NCBI GenBank assembly: GCA_035940955.1
Contig: DASZEJ010000135.1
Location: 1-43,998, forward strand
Direction: 5' to 3'
Origin: CADCVT01 sp035940955
GTDB taxonomy: Bacteria; Actinomycetota; Thermoleophilia; Solirubrobacterales; Solirubrobacteraceae
Length of the DNA: 43,998 bases
Shown here: piece by piece, positions 22,414 to 30,740 of the stretch
Layout of the letters: every line of letters begins with the position of its first letter
Position numbering within the stretch: position 1 is the stretch's first letter
Translations under genes and position numbers: made by a program
Notes under the pieces: model-generated
What the model saw: only the letters and a program-made list of their open reading frames with translations
What the model was told of the DNA's origin: nothing
Database searches by the model: none

Positions 22414-25115
22414 ACCCGCCTCGCCGCCACCGAGCGCGTCACCGTCCGCCCGCCGGACCGCACGCGCAGCACGACCCGGACCGTCCCGCGCGGCAGCCCG
22501 CCGGGCCGCAGCCGCAGCACCACCCGCCGGCCCGCGCGCACCCCGGGGCGCCGCATCGTCCGCAGCGTCCGCCGCCCGCGCATCACCCGGACCGTCGCGT
22601 CGCCGCGCGCGCCGAGGCGGAACGTGATCCGCACGCCGTGCCCGCGCCGGCCCCCGAGCACCGGGCGCGTCAGACGCAGCAGCCGCACGACGCCGCAGCC
22701 GGGGTTGAGCGCGTAGTCCGGCCGGCGCCGGAAGCGCCCGCCGCGCCGCTCGACCGCCAGGCGGCTCGCCGCCCGCCCGCGTTGGAGGCGCACCTGGTAG
22801 ACGCCGTCGGTCACCCGCCGCCCGCGCCGGTTCGCGCGGCCGCGCCACCTGAACGAGCCGCGCCGGGCGAAGCGCGCGACGAGGACCGGCCCGGCGACGC
22901 GCCGCCCGCGCGAGTGGCGGAACACCGACACCACGACCCGCCCGCGCCCGCGCGGGATCGCGAACCGCAGCCCGCGCCCCGCCGGCCGCGCCCGCGCGCG
23001 CTCGAGCGCCGGCGGGCGGCACCGCCGGCTGCGCGCGGTCTGGACCGGGGCGCCCGGCCGGACCGCCACGCCCCGCTCGCGGACCGGCAGGCGCAGCTCG
23101 GCGCGCGCGACGTCGATCGACGACGGCGTCGTGCTGCGGCGCACGTACGGGTCGTCGTCCTGCGTCGCCTCGATCCGGATGGCGTGCCCGCGCTCGAAGC
23201 GCCACGCCTGGCCGTGCAGGGCGTACGTGACCTCCCCGGTCGCCGCCGGCAGCCGCCGCACGCCGCGGTCGACCATCGTCGCGCGGCCGTCGGGGGCGAC
23301 GTCGTACAGGCGCGTGTTGAGCTGCAGCGTCGCCGGGTCGGTCGTCGTCGCGCTGTAGCGGTACGTCACCCGCCCGAGGCCGATCATCGTCGCCGCCTCG
23401 TCGAGCGGCTCGGTCTGCCATGCGGCCGTGCCCTCCGGCGGCGCCGTCGTCGCGTTCGGGCACGACCCGCCGTTCGAGACCGCGTTGACGACGGGGTCGG
23501 CCTGCGTCGCGTGGTCGTTGCGCGGGACGGTGCTCACCGTCCGCTGCGCGCGGTCGAACGCGACCGCCAGCTCGTTCGGCGCCAGCGCGGCGAAGGTGTC
23601 GGCGGTGAACCGCTCGCCCGGCATCTCGAGCGGCCGCTGGTCGCTCGCGTTGGTCCGGCACACGTACAGCGACGCGGTCACGTCGAACGCCGGCGCCGGC
23701 GCCTCGGGGTTCGCGCGCGGGGTCGCGTAGTGGTCGAGGAAGCGGTTCATGCGCGTGTTGACGCCGGTCGCCACCAGGCCGACGGGCTCCTCGTTCGAGT
23801 CCGGCGTCGAGCCGTCCTGCGGCGAGCACGGGTGCCGGTCGGCGCCGCAGACGTCGGCCCACTCGCGCGCCTTGTTCTGCGTCGCGTGCTGGTAGTCGCC
23901 GAAGTACTGCTGGACCGGGTACTGCGGCACGACCGACCGCAGCCGGTCGACCATCCGCAGCGTCTCGATCGAGGTGAACAGCTGGTCGGAGAACGTGCCG
24001 GCGACGAACACCGGCGTCGCCAGCGCCGGGTCGGCGGCGAGGTCGGCGAAGAACTCGTTCTGGTAGTAGGCCGAGCGGTCCTCGAGGAAGCTGCGGACGG
24101 TCTGCTGCGCCGCCGCGCACGCGGGCGGCTGCTGCGACGGGTCGGTCGCCATCAGGCACGCGAGCGTCTGGGCGATCGCCGGCGGGAACGTCGTGTGGCG
24201 CGACCCCGCGGGGCCCGGCGTCCCGGTCGCGCCGCTCTGGAACAGCACGGTGTTGAACGAGCGCTTGACGATCCCGGGCGGCTGGAGCGAGTCGGCCCCG
24301 TCGAACGCGGGCAGCCGGCCGGGGAGGTGCGCGCCGGTGGGCGCGAGCGAGTAGACGAGGTCGGTCCAGCCGTACCTGGTGAGGACCGCCGCGAGCCGCA
24401 TCTCCCTGCCGCCGGGCGAGCGCCAGCGCGGGTCGGTGAGCGCCAGCCACCCGAACCCGCCGCCGTACGACCCGCCCGCGGGGATGACCCGCTGCCCGTT
24501 GACCTGCAGGTCGGGGTCGTCGGCGAGCTGGCCGGCGAGGTGCTGGAAGTCGTTGATCTCGAACGCGCGGTGGTCGAGCTGGGCCTCGCCAGTGGAGCCC
24601 TTCTCGCCGCTCGCCGTCGTGGTGACGAACCCGCGCGCGGTGTAGGTGAGGACCGCGTAGCCGCGCAGCGCGAACCAGCGGTTGTTGTGGTGCCACTGCT
24701 CGCCGGCGCCGTCGATCCGCGTCCCCTCCCAGTCGGTCTTGTTGCCGGCGCAGCAGCCGTGCATGAAGACGACGAGCGGGTAGCCGCCCGGCGGCGGCGG
24801 GGTGGTCGGCAGCGTGAGGTCGGCGTCGAGCGCGACCTTGCCGGCGCTGTTGCCCGGCACGGTGGCCGCCGCGACCGGGTCGGCCGCGGGCAGGCCGCGG
24901 TGGCCGGCGTACGCGGCCGGCACCTCGATCGCCTTGACGCCGCCCGGGTTCGGGGTGCGCCCACCGGCGTCGGGCACGCCGTCGTCGCAGAACCGCACCC
25001 CCTCCGACGGCGCGCACGCCGCCTTGAGCGACGCGAGGTCCGCGGAGGCGGCCGCGGGCGCCAGCGCCGCGGCGAGGGCCGCCAGGGCGGCGACGGCGAC
25101 GGGTCGGCGCACCAT
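22410..25115 (-). CDS. Secreted S15/CocE-type alpha/beta hydrolase with Arg-rich C-terminal domains
   Basis: The 901-residue protein has a signal peptide (MVRRPVAVAALAALAAALAPAAASA) and an alpha/beta hydrolase domain like the X-Pro dipeptidyl-peptidase/CocE group. The nucleophile is Ser near residue 216 in AGGSYGGGFGW; VFMHGCCAGNKTDW forms the oxyanion region. A beta-rich domain with LNTRLYDVAPDGRATMV follows, resembling the PepX C-terminal jelly roll. The last 250 residues are very Arg-rich and include an FlgD-like Ig fold region (TDGVYQVRLQRG). Natural substrate is unknown; peptide or ester are both possible. ATG 25115 follows a TATGGT -10 element by 7 nt. ATG 25127 and GTG 25145 are alternative starts. 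The stop overlaps the RTX gene start. Confidence 0.86.
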   Translation of the reverse strand: MVRRPVAVAALAALAAALAPAAASADLASLKAACAPSEGVRFCDDGVPDAGGRTPNPGGVKAIEVPAAYAGHRGLPAADPVAAATVPGNSAGKVALDADLTLPTTPPPPGGYPLVVFMHGCCAGNKTDWEGTRIDGAGEQWHHNNRWFALRGYAVLTYTARGFVTTTASGEKGSTGEAQLDHRAFEINDFQHLAGQLADDPDLQVNGQRVIPAGGSYGGGFGWLALTDPRWRSPGGREMRLAAVLTRYGWTDLVYSLAPTGAHLPGRLPAFDGADSLQPPGIVKRSFNTVLFQSGATGTPGPAGSRHTTFPPAIAQTLACLMATDPSQQPPACAAAQQTVRSFLEDRSAYYQNEFFADLAADPALATPVFVAGTFSDQLFTSIETLRMVDRLRSVVPQYPVQQYFGDYQHATQNKAREWADVCGADRHPCSPQDGSTPDSNEEPVGLVATGVNTRMNRFLDHYATPRANPEAPAPAFDVTASLYVCRTNASDQRPLEMPGERFTADTFAALAPNELAVAFDRAQRTVSTVPRNDHATQADPVVNAVSNGGSCPNATTAPPEGTAAWQTEPLDEAATMIGLGRVTYRYSATTTDPATLQLNTRLYDVAPDGRATMVDRGVRRLPAATGEVTYALHGQAWRFERGHAIRIEATQDDDPYVRRSTTPSSIDVARAELRLPVRERGVAVRPGAPVQTARSRRCRPPALERARARPAGRGLRFAIPRGRGRVVVSVFRHSRGRRVAGPVLVARFARRGSFRWRGRANRRGRRVTDGVYQVRLQRGRAASRLAVERRGGRFRRRPDYALNPGCGVVRLLRLTRPVLGGRRGHGVRITFRLGARGDATVRVMRGRRTLRTMRRPGVRAGRRVVLRLRPGGLPRGTVRVVLRVRSGGRTVTRSVAARRV

Positions 25116-25122
25116 GGAGCGG

Positions 25123-25128
25123 ACCATA
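25123..25128 (-). promoter_or_regulatory. -10 element of a leaderless promoter for the S15-type hydrolase
   Basis: TATGGT on the minus strand ends 7 nt before the ATG at 25115. If used, transcription starts at or next to that ATG, which argues for it over the ATG at 25127 that overlaps the element. Confidence 0.45.
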
Positions 25129-25262
25129 ACGGCGCGGCGCGGCACCGATGCCGGTAGGGGCGCCGCGAGCGCCGCCGCTCCCGCCCCGCGAGCCCCGCGG
25201 CTCCCGCGCCGCTACTCCGGCGCCGCTCGCCGGTTTAGCGGGAGGTGTCCGCGACCCGCCCC

Positions 25263-25268
25263 CATAAT
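25263..25268 (+). promoter_or_regulatory. -10 element of a leaderless promoter for the SGNH gene
   Basis: CATAAT, five of six bases matching TATAAT, ends 6 nt before the GTG at 25275. This supports GTG 25275 as start rather than the in-frame GTG at 25245. The rest of the 25128-25274 gap shows no other feature. Confidence 0.5.
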
Positions 25269-25274
25269 GCCCCG

Positions 25275-26267
25275 GTGCGCCTCGCCCGCCTCGCGCTGCT
25301 CGTGCTGCTCGCCGCCGGCCTCCTCGTGCCCGCGGCGACCGCGCAGACCCCCGCGCCCGACGAGGAGCAGCAGCCGCAGGCCCAGCAGCCCCGCTACCCG
25401 CGCTGCTTCGGCGCCGCCTCGCGGGACCCGGTCAAGCCGTGCCGCAACCCGCGCCTCAAGCGGATGGTCCGCCCGCGCCCGGCCGACGCGCTGCTCGAGC
25501 CGAACTCCGAGTGCCAGCTCGGCGAGCGCTCCGGGGAGCTGAATCCGTGCCACTTCGGCGTGCCGCCCGAGCAGGCGACCGAGACGATCGCGCTCATCGG
25601 CGACAGCCACGCCGCCCACTGGCGCGCCGCGATCGACACCGTCGTCGCCGCCAAGCGCTGGCACGGCATCTCGTTCACGAAGGCCGGCTGCCCGCTCTCG
25701 ACGGCGGTGACCGACATCCCCGAGCCCGGCAAGACGCGGTGCATCCGCTTCAAGCGCCAGCTCTTCCGCTGGTTCGAGCAGCACCCGGAGATCCGCACGG
25801 TGATCACCTCGAACCACTCGGGCGGCGCGGTGGTGGGCGCTCGGGACGACCACGCGGCGCACGTCGAGGGCTACACGAAGGCGCTCGCCAGGCTGCCGGC
25901 GACCGTGGAGCACGTGTTCTCGATCCGCGACGTCCCGCGCAACTCGCGCAACTCGATGAGCTGCGTCGCGCGCGCGATCCGCGACCGGGTGCCCCCCGGC
26001 CCGAAGTGCGCGGTGCCGCGGCGGTTCGCGCTCAAGCCCGACCCGGCCGTCCGGGCGGCGCGCGCGTCCGACCCCCGGCGCGTGCAGCTGATCGACATGA
26101 CCCGGTTCATGTGCAGCGGGCGCCTGTGCATGCCGGTGATCGGCGGGGCGCTCGTGCACAAGGACGAGACGCACCTCACGCGCGTGTTCGCCACGACGCT
26201 CGGGCCGTACCTGCTGCGCCACGTCGACCGGGCGTTCGCGCACATGGCGGCCGGCACGCGGCCGTGA
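25275..26267 (+). CDS. Secreted SGNH-domain protein
   Basis: The 330-residue protein has a signal peptide (VRLARLALLVLLAAGLLVPAATAQ) and a Gln/Pro-rich linker, then an SGNH domain of the kind usually attached to OafA-type acyltransferases. Block I is IALIGDSHAAHW, carrying the Ser nucleophile. Block V is DETHLTRVFA, carrying Asp and His. SNHSGG supplies a likely oxyanion Asn. Several Cys pairs (RCFGAAS, CPLS, CSGRLC) suggest disulfides. The membrane acyltransferase part is absent, so it would act as a free extracellular esterase or acetyltransferase. Its stop overlaps the next gene, a polysaccharide deacetylase (GTGA), which suggests joint work on an acetylated surface polymer. Confidence 0.82.
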   Translation: MRLARLALLVLLAAGLLVPAATAQTPAPDEEQQPQAQQPRYPRCFGAASRDPVKPCRNPRLKRMVRPRPADALLEPNSECQLGERSGELNPCHFGVPPEQATETIALIGDSHAAHWRAAIDTVVAAKRWHGISFTKAGCPLSTAVTDIPEPGKTRCIRFKRQLFRWFEQHPEIRTVITSNHSGGAVVGARDDHAAHVEGYTKALARLPATVEHVFSIRDVPRNSRNSMSCVARAIRDRVPPGPKCAVPRRFALKPDPAVRAARASDPRRVQLIDMTRFMCSGRLCMPVIGGALVHKDETHLTRVFATTLGPYLLRHVDRAFAHMAAGTRP

Positions 26268-27019
26268 CCCGCGCGCTGGCCGCCGCGCTGGCCGCTGCTC
26301 TCACCGGCGCGGCGCCCGCGCCCGCGGCCGAGCGCGACACGCCGGTCCCGATCCTCGCCTACCACCACGTCGCGGCGCCGCCGCGCGACGCCCGCTCGCC
26401 CGCGCTCCACGTCCGCCCGCGGCTGTTCGCCCGGCACGTCGCCGCGCTCGACCGCGCCGGCTACACGGCGGTGACGCTCGGCCGCGCGTGGCGCCACTGG
26501 GAGGACGGCGCGCCGCTGCCCAGGCGCCCGGTGATCCTCTCGTTCGACGACGGCTACGCCGACCAGTACCGCTACGCAGCCCGCACCCTGCGCGCGCGCC
26601 GCTGGCCGGGCGTGCTCTACCTGCAGACGGCGCGGCTCGGCGCCGCGGGCGGGCTGGCGCACGCCCAGGTCCGGCGGATGCTCGCCGCCGGGTGGGAACT
26701 CGGCGCCCACTCGGTGACGCACCCGGACCTGACGGCGGTCGGCCCGGAGCAGCTCGAGGACGAGGTGGCCGGCTCGCGCCTTGCCCTCGAGCGCGCGTTC
26801 GGCGAGCCGGTCGACTTCTTCTGCTACCCGTACGGCCGCTTCGACGCGGCCGTGCAGGCCGCCGTCCAGGCGGCCGGCTTCCTCGGCGCGACCACGACGC
26901 GGCGCGGCGCGGCGTCGCCGCGGGACGGCGCGTACGCGCTCGATCGCATCGTCGTCACCGGCTCGTTCTCGCCCGCGCGCCTGCTGCGGACCGTCCGCGC
27001 AACTTCGACCCGCCGCTAG
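26264..27019 (+). CDS. Secreted polysaccharide deacetylase (CE4/NodB family)
   Basis: The 251-residue protein has a short signal peptide ending near PAPAAERD and a NodB domain. It begins VPILAYHHVAAPP. Motif 1 is ILSFDDGYADQYRYA, with the catalytic base and metal Asp. Motif 2 is LGAHSVTHPDLT, with two metal His residues. Motif 3 is represented by DFFCYPYGRFDAAV, where the catalytic Arg-containing stretch normally lies. This set is typical of metal-dependent N-acetylglucosamine deacetylases acting on peptidoglycan or exopolysaccharide. It is coupled by GTGA to the SGNH gene. The stop TAG at 27017-27019 is followed by a 40-nt gap before the next gene. Confidence 0.9.
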   Translation: MTRALAAALAAALTGAAPAPAAERDTPVPILAYHHVAAPPRDARSPALHVRPRLFARHVAALDRAGYTAVTLGRAWRHWEDGAPLPRRPVILSFDDGYADQYRYAARTLRARRWPGVLYLQTARLGAAGGLAHAQVRRMLAAGWELGAHSVTHPDLTAVGPEQLEDEVAGSRLALERAFGEPVDFFCYPYGRFDAAVQAAVQAAGFLGATTTRRGAASPRDGAYALDRIVVTGSFSPARLLRTVRATSTRR

Positions 27020-27059
27020 GTTTCTGCAGTCGGAAACCCGGCCAAGGAGAACCCCCCCG

Positions 27060-27413
27060 ATGCGCCTGATCACCCTTCCCCTCGCCCTTGTCGCCGCGCT
27101 CGCCGTGGTCGCCCTCGCCGGCGTCGGCACCGCTGCGGCCAAGAGCTGCAGCCCCGCCAAGTACCCCGGCGACGGCTACTTCACGTCGCTGAGCGTCAGC
27201 GGCACGAGCTGCGCGAAGGGGCGCGAGGTCCAGCGGTCGCACTACCGCTGCCGCGTGCGCAACGGCGGCAAGGACGGGCGCTGCAACCGGCGCGTCGAGG
27301 GCTACCGCTGCCGCGAGACGAGCCGCACCCGGATCGCGACGGAGCTGAACGCCCGCGTGCGCTGCACCCGCGGCTCGGCGGTCGTCCGCTTCACCTACCA
27401 GCAGAACCTGTAG
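27060..27413 (+). CDS. Small secreted Cys-rich protein of unknown function
   Basis: The 117-residue protein has a clear signal peptide (MRLITLPLALVAALAVVALAG, cleavage near TAAAKS). The mature part of about 90 residues has six cysteines and many Arg and Lys, with the repeated texture HYRCRVRNGG and GYRCRE. This suggests a small disulfide-bonded beta protein. I recall similar short proteins in many copies in related actinobacteria, but that is memory only. AAGGAG lies about 11 nt before the ATG. It has its own gap on both sides and a strong hairpin after the stop. Confidence 0.8.
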   Translation: MRLITLPLALVAALAVVALAGVGTAAAKSCSPAKYPGDGYFTSLSVSGTSCAKGREVQRSHYRCRVRNGGKDGRCNRRVEGYRCRETSRTRIATELNARVRCTRGSAVVRFTYQQNL

Positions 27414-27422
27414 GCGCGGCGG

Positions 27423-27450
27423 CGGCGGGCGGCGTCTCAGCCGCCCGCCG
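27423..27450. terminator. Bidirectional hairpin terminator between convergent genes
   Basis: An 11-bp perfect stem (CGGCGGGCGGC with GCCGCCCGCCG) encloses a 6-nt loop. It starts 10 nt after the stop of the Cys-rich protein and overlaps the last codons of the converging GCS2 gene (27437). It lacks a T-run. Confidence 0.6.
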
Positions 27451-28915
27451 GCCACGTGTGGACCGGTTCGTTCGCGTGCATCAGCTCGCGGTAGCGCAGC
27501 GTCATCTCGCGCAGCGCGTCCGGCCGTGAGCGCCCGCGCTCCTCGAGCGCGCGCACGGTGTCGGCCTGCCACGACGCGCCGTTGACGTGCGCGAGGCAGC
27601 GGCCCTCGACGATCCCGAGCAGCCGCTCGCGGTCGGCGCGGTCGACGCCCCAGCGCTCGAGCCCCTCGTGCGCCAGCGGCAGCAGCCTGCGCAGCACCAG
27701 CTCGGCGACCGGCACCTCGCCGACGCCGGGCCAGTACACGCGCGCGTCGATCCCCTCCCGCGCGGCGGCGTGGAAGTTCTCCTCGGCGGTCGCGAACGAC
27801 ATGCGCGTCCACAGCGGCCGGTCCTCGTCGATCACGACGCGGATCAGCCCGTAGTAGAGCGCCGCGTTGGCGACGATGTCGGCGACGGTCGGGCCTGCGG
27901 GGAGCACGCGGTTCTCGACGCGCAGGTGCGGGCAGCCGTCGACGACGTCGTAGATCGGGCGGTTCCAGCGGTAGATCGTGCCGTTGTGCAGCCGCAGCTC
28001 GGCGAGCTTCGGCGTCTCGCCGCGCTCGAGCAGCTCGAACGGGTCCTCGTCGTAGAGAGCGGGAAGCAGCGCGCCGAAGTAGCGCACGTTCTCCTCGAAC
28101 AGGTCGAAGATCGACGTCGCCCAGCGCTCCCCGAACCACACGCGCGGGCGCACGCCCTGCGCCTTCAGCTCCTCCGACCGCGTGTCGGTCGCCTGCTCGA
28201 ACAGCGCGATGCGCGTCTCGCGCCACAGCTCGCGGCCGAAGAAGAACGGCGAGTTCGCGCCGACCGCGACCTGCACCGCGGCGATCGCCTGCGCGGCGTT
28301 CCAGTGCCGCGCGAAGTCCTCGGGCGACACGAGCTGGTGCAGCTGCACGCTGGTGCACGCCGCCTCCGGCGCGATCGTGTCGGCGAACGTGCTCAGCTGC
28401 TCCGGCCCCGCGATGTCGATCCGCAGGTCCTCGCCGCGCGCCGCGAAGATCTGCTCGTTGAGCAGCGCGTAGCGCGGGTTGGCGCTCAGCGCGTCGGCGT
28501 TCAGGTGCTCGGTGTCGATCGTCGGGAGGATCCCGATCAGCACCATGTGCGCGCCGGCGGTGCGGCCCTTCTCCTCCGCGCTGTTGAGCGTGCCGCGCAC
28601 GGCCTCCTCCAGCTCGGAGAGCACGGCGCCGCCGAGCAGCCGCGGCGCGACGTTGATCTCGACGTTGAACTGGCCGAGCTCGGTCTGGAAGTCGGCGTCG
28701 GCGACGCGCTCGAGCACGGCCTGGTTGCACATCGACGGCAGGCCGTCCGCGTCGGTGAGGTTCAGCTCGATCTCGAGCCCGAACGAGCCCGGCTGGTCCT
28801 CGAACCGGCGCTCGGTGAGCATGCGCGCGAACGCGTCGAGGCAGCGGTGGACCTTGTCGCGGTACCGCTGCCGGTCCGCTCGAGTGAACTCCTTGGCGGC
28901 GACCTCCTCACCCAC
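27437..28915 (-). CDS. Glutamate-cysteine ligase family 2 (GCS2) protein
   Basis: The 492-residue cytoplasmic protein belongs to the GCS2 carboxylate-amine ligases, which make gamma-glutamyl-cysteine or related amides. It has the opening SFGLEIELNLTD with acidic ATP/metal residues, ELGQFNVEINVAP, the TCNS-like blocks SVQLHQLVSPEDF and AVGANSPFFFGRELWRETR, and CPHLRVENRVLPAGPTVADIVANAALYYG with the conserved R-V-E-N-R. Length fits the long actinobacterial subgroup. The exact product is uncertain: gamma-glutamylcysteine for ergothioneine or glutathione-like thiols is possible, but no egt or gsh partner lies nearby. GTG 28915 is the start used. The divergent SDR gene begins 20 nt away. Confidence 0.85.
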   Translation of the reverse strand: MGEEVAAKEFTRADRQRYRDKVHRCLDAFARMLTERRFEDQPGSFGLEIELNLTDADGLPSMCNQAVLERVADADFQTELGQFNVEINVAPRLLGGAVLSELEEAVRGTLNSAEEKGRTAGAHMVLIGILPTIDTEHLNADALSANPRYALLNEQIFAARGEDLRIDIAGPEQLSTFADTIAPEAACTSVQLHQLVSPEDFARHWNAAQAIAAVQVAVGANSPFFFGRELWRETRIALFEQATDTRSEELKAQGVRPRVWFGERWATSIFDLFEENVRYFGALLPALYDEDPFELLERGETPKLAELRLHNGTIYRWNRPIYDVVDGCPHLRVENRVLPAGPTVADIVANAALYYGLIRVVIDEDRPLWTRMSFATAEENFHAAAREGIDARVYWPGVGEVPVAELVLRRLLPLAHEGLERWGVDRADRERLLGIVEGRCLAHVNGASWQADTVRALEERGRSRPDALREMTLRYRELMHANEPVHTWPAGG

Positions 28916-28935
28916 TCGTCGGCATGATCCCCCCG

Positions 28936-29760
28936 ATGGAGCTGAATCAAAAGGTGGTCGTCGTCACCGGCGGCGCTTCGGGGATCGGCCGGGCGCTCGC
29001 GTGGCGGTTCGCGGAGGAGGGCGCGCGCGCCGTCGTCGTCGCCGACCTCGACGGCGCGGGCGCCGAGCGCGTGGCGAGCGAGATCGGCGGCGGGGCGATC
29101 GGCGTGGCGTGCGACGTCGCCGACGAGCGCCAGGTCGGCGAGCTGATCGACCGCGCGGAGCGCGACGCCGGGCCGGTCGACCTGTTCGCGGCGAACGCGG
29201 GCGTGGGCGGCGGGACGATGCTCGACGGCTTCGAGGCGGCGCTCGACGTGAACGTCATGCAGCACGTGTACGCCGCGCGCCGGCTGGTCCCCGGCTGGGT
29301 GGAGCGGGGGAGCGGCTACTTCCTCTCGACGGCGTCCGCCGCGGGCCTGCTGACGCAGATCGGCTCGGCGGCCTACGCGGTCAGCAAGCACGGCGCCGTC
29401 GCGTTCGCCGAGTGGCTGTCGGTGACGTACGGCGAGCAGGGCGTGCGCGTGAGCGTGCTGTGCCCGATGGGCGTGAACACGCCGATGCTGTCGATGGGCG
29501 CGGAGGGCGCGCAGGCGACCGCGGTGGTGAGCGCGGCGGGCGCGATCATCGAGCCCGAGCAGGTCGCCGACGCGGTGGTCGACGCGCTGCGCGAGGAGCG
29601 CTTCCTCGTGCTGCCGCACCCGGAGGTGCTGACGTTCTTCCAGCGCAAGGCGTCGGACTACGACCGCTGGCTGGCCGGCATGCGCCGGCTGCAGTCGGGG
29701 ATCGTCGCGGGCGGGCTGCCTGGCGGCGGCGACGGCCGCCAGGCAGCGCCCGGCGACTAG
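28936..29760 (+). CDS. Short-chain dehydrogenase/reductase (SDR)
   Basis: The 274-residue Rossmann protein has VVVTGGASGIGRALAWRF for cofactor binding, DLDGAG after strand 2 (suggesting NAD(H)), FAANAGVGGGTMLDG, the active-site Ser in FLSTASAAGLL, and YAVSKHGAVAFAEWL with the YxxxK pair. These place it among classical SDRs. The substrate is not clear. ATG 28936 is preferred because MELNQKVVVVTGG is the usual start; a CATGAT 7 nt upstream could be a -10 element. ATG 28924 would add four residues. Its TAG stop shares one CTAG with the stop of the converging DUF892 gene. Confidence 0.92.
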   Translation: MELNQKVVVVTGGASGIGRALAWRFAEEGARAVVVADLDGAGAERVASEIGGGAIGVACDVADERQVGELIDRAERDAGPVDLFAANAGVGGGTMLDGFEAALDVNVMQHVYAARRLVPGWVERGSGYFLSTASAAGLLTQIGSAAYAVSKHGAVAFAEWLSVTYGEQGVRVSVLCPMGVNTPMLSMGAEGAQATAVVSAAGAIIEPEQVADAVVDALREERFLVLPHPEVLTFFQRKASDYDRWLAGMRRLQSGIVAGGLPGGGDGRQAAPGD

Positions 29761-30644
29761 GTCGAGCTGCCGCCGCGGCTCGAGCCGCCGGAGGAGCGGC
29801 GCGAGGAGCCGGACGAGCGGGAGCCGCGGGACGTCGAGCCGGACGAGCGCGACGAGGAGCCGGACCCGCGCGACGAGGAGCCGGACCCGCGCGAGGACGA
29901 GCCGGACGAGCGCGACGACGAGCCCGACGCGCGCGACGACGACCCGGACGACCGCGAGCCCGACGACGACCGCGTCCCGGCCGACCGCGAGCGCGTGCCC
30001 GAGGCCGACGACCGCGCGCGGCTCGACGACGCGCGCGCGGTGCCGCGGCGCGGCGCGGCGCCGTCGGAGCCCGACCGCTCCCGCGCCGGGACCTCCTCGC
30101 GCACCACGGCCTTGACGAGTTGCACGATCTGCTTGCGCAGGAACGCCTGCATGCGCTCCTCCTGCCGGCGGAACTCGCGCGCGAGCTTGACGGTCTCGCG
30201 GTCGTTGAGCGTGTCGGCGAGCGCCTCGATCGCGTCGTAGTGCGCGATCTCCTCGGCCTCGTTCCAGACCGCGTCGCGCACGTTGCGCAGCAGGTTGTCG
30301 GCCTCGCTCGTGCCGCGCAGCGCCTGCACGGGGCCCTTCGCCGCGGCGAGCGCCTTGTTGGCGACGCTCGCCACGCCGCTCGCGGCGTCGGAGACGATGT
30401 CAGGGCCGGGAAGGCTCTGCGCCTCGGCCCTGCCGCCGAGCTGCTTGATGCGCCGCTCGAGGCCGCGCGCCTGCGCCTTGGTCTCCTTGAGGTGGTCCTG
30501 CAGGCGCTTCTGCAGCGGCTTGCGGCCGGCGCTCTTCGCCAGGCCGATCTGTGCCTGCAGCACGGTCTCGAGCTGCTTCTCCTTGCCGTACGCCTCGTTG
30601 AGGTACTGGGTGAGCTTCAGCTCGCGTGCGCCTTGGTCGGCCAT
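29757..30644 (-). CDS. DUF892 (YciE/YciF-type ferritin-like) protein with Ser/Arg/Gly repeat tail
   Basis: Residues 1-185 form a helical DUF892 domain: ELKLTQYLNEAYGKEKQLETVL, HLKETKAQARGLERRIKQLG, and VRDAVWNEAEEIAHYDAIEALADTL, with Glu and His residues placed as in the diiron-like YciF fold. Residues about 190-295 are unlike the family. They are a low-complexity tail of S-S-S-R-G/A/S-S-G units, strongly basic and probably disordered. Known relatives are stress-induced. The next gene upstream on the same strand is a SigB/SigF-type sigma factor, 96 nt away. A strong AGGAGGAG lies about 10 nt before the ATG. The tail could bind nucleic acid or the cell surface polymer; that is a guess. The length of 295 residues exceeds the usual 160-190. 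Confidence 0.86.
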   Translation of the reverse strand: MADQGARELKLTQYLNEAYGKEKQLETVLQAQIGLAKSAGRKPLQKRLQDHLKETKAQARGLERRIKQLGGRAEAQSLPGPDIVSDAASGVASVANKALAAAKGPVQALRGTSEADNLLRNVRDAVWNEAEEIAHYDAIEALADTLNDRETVKLAREFRRQEERMQAFLRKQIVQLVKAVVREEVPARERSGSDGAAPRRGTARASSSRARSSASGTRSRSAGTRSSSGSRSSGSSSRASGSSSRSSGSSSRGSGSSSRGSGSSSRSSGSTSRGSRSSGSSRRSSGGSSRGGSST

Positions 30645-30740
30645 CGGATGGGTCTCCTCCTGAAGTTGCGTGGGCCCCGGCGGCAGCCTTCCCGCAGATG
30701 CTCGCGCCGATGCACCGATCTTTCGCGACGGCGCATGCGC

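Noticed and set aside
25128..25145. GTG 25145 as start of the S15-type hydrolase
   Set aside because: It would add ten residues before the signal peptide and lies upstream of the likely -10 element. ATG 25115 gives a normal signal peptide.
29760..30070. Repetitive GACGAGCCGGA-type sequence considered as a CRISPR-like or satellite repeat
   Set aside because: The periodicity is explained by the Ser/Arg/Gly codons of the DUF892 tail. There are no spacers and no cas genes.
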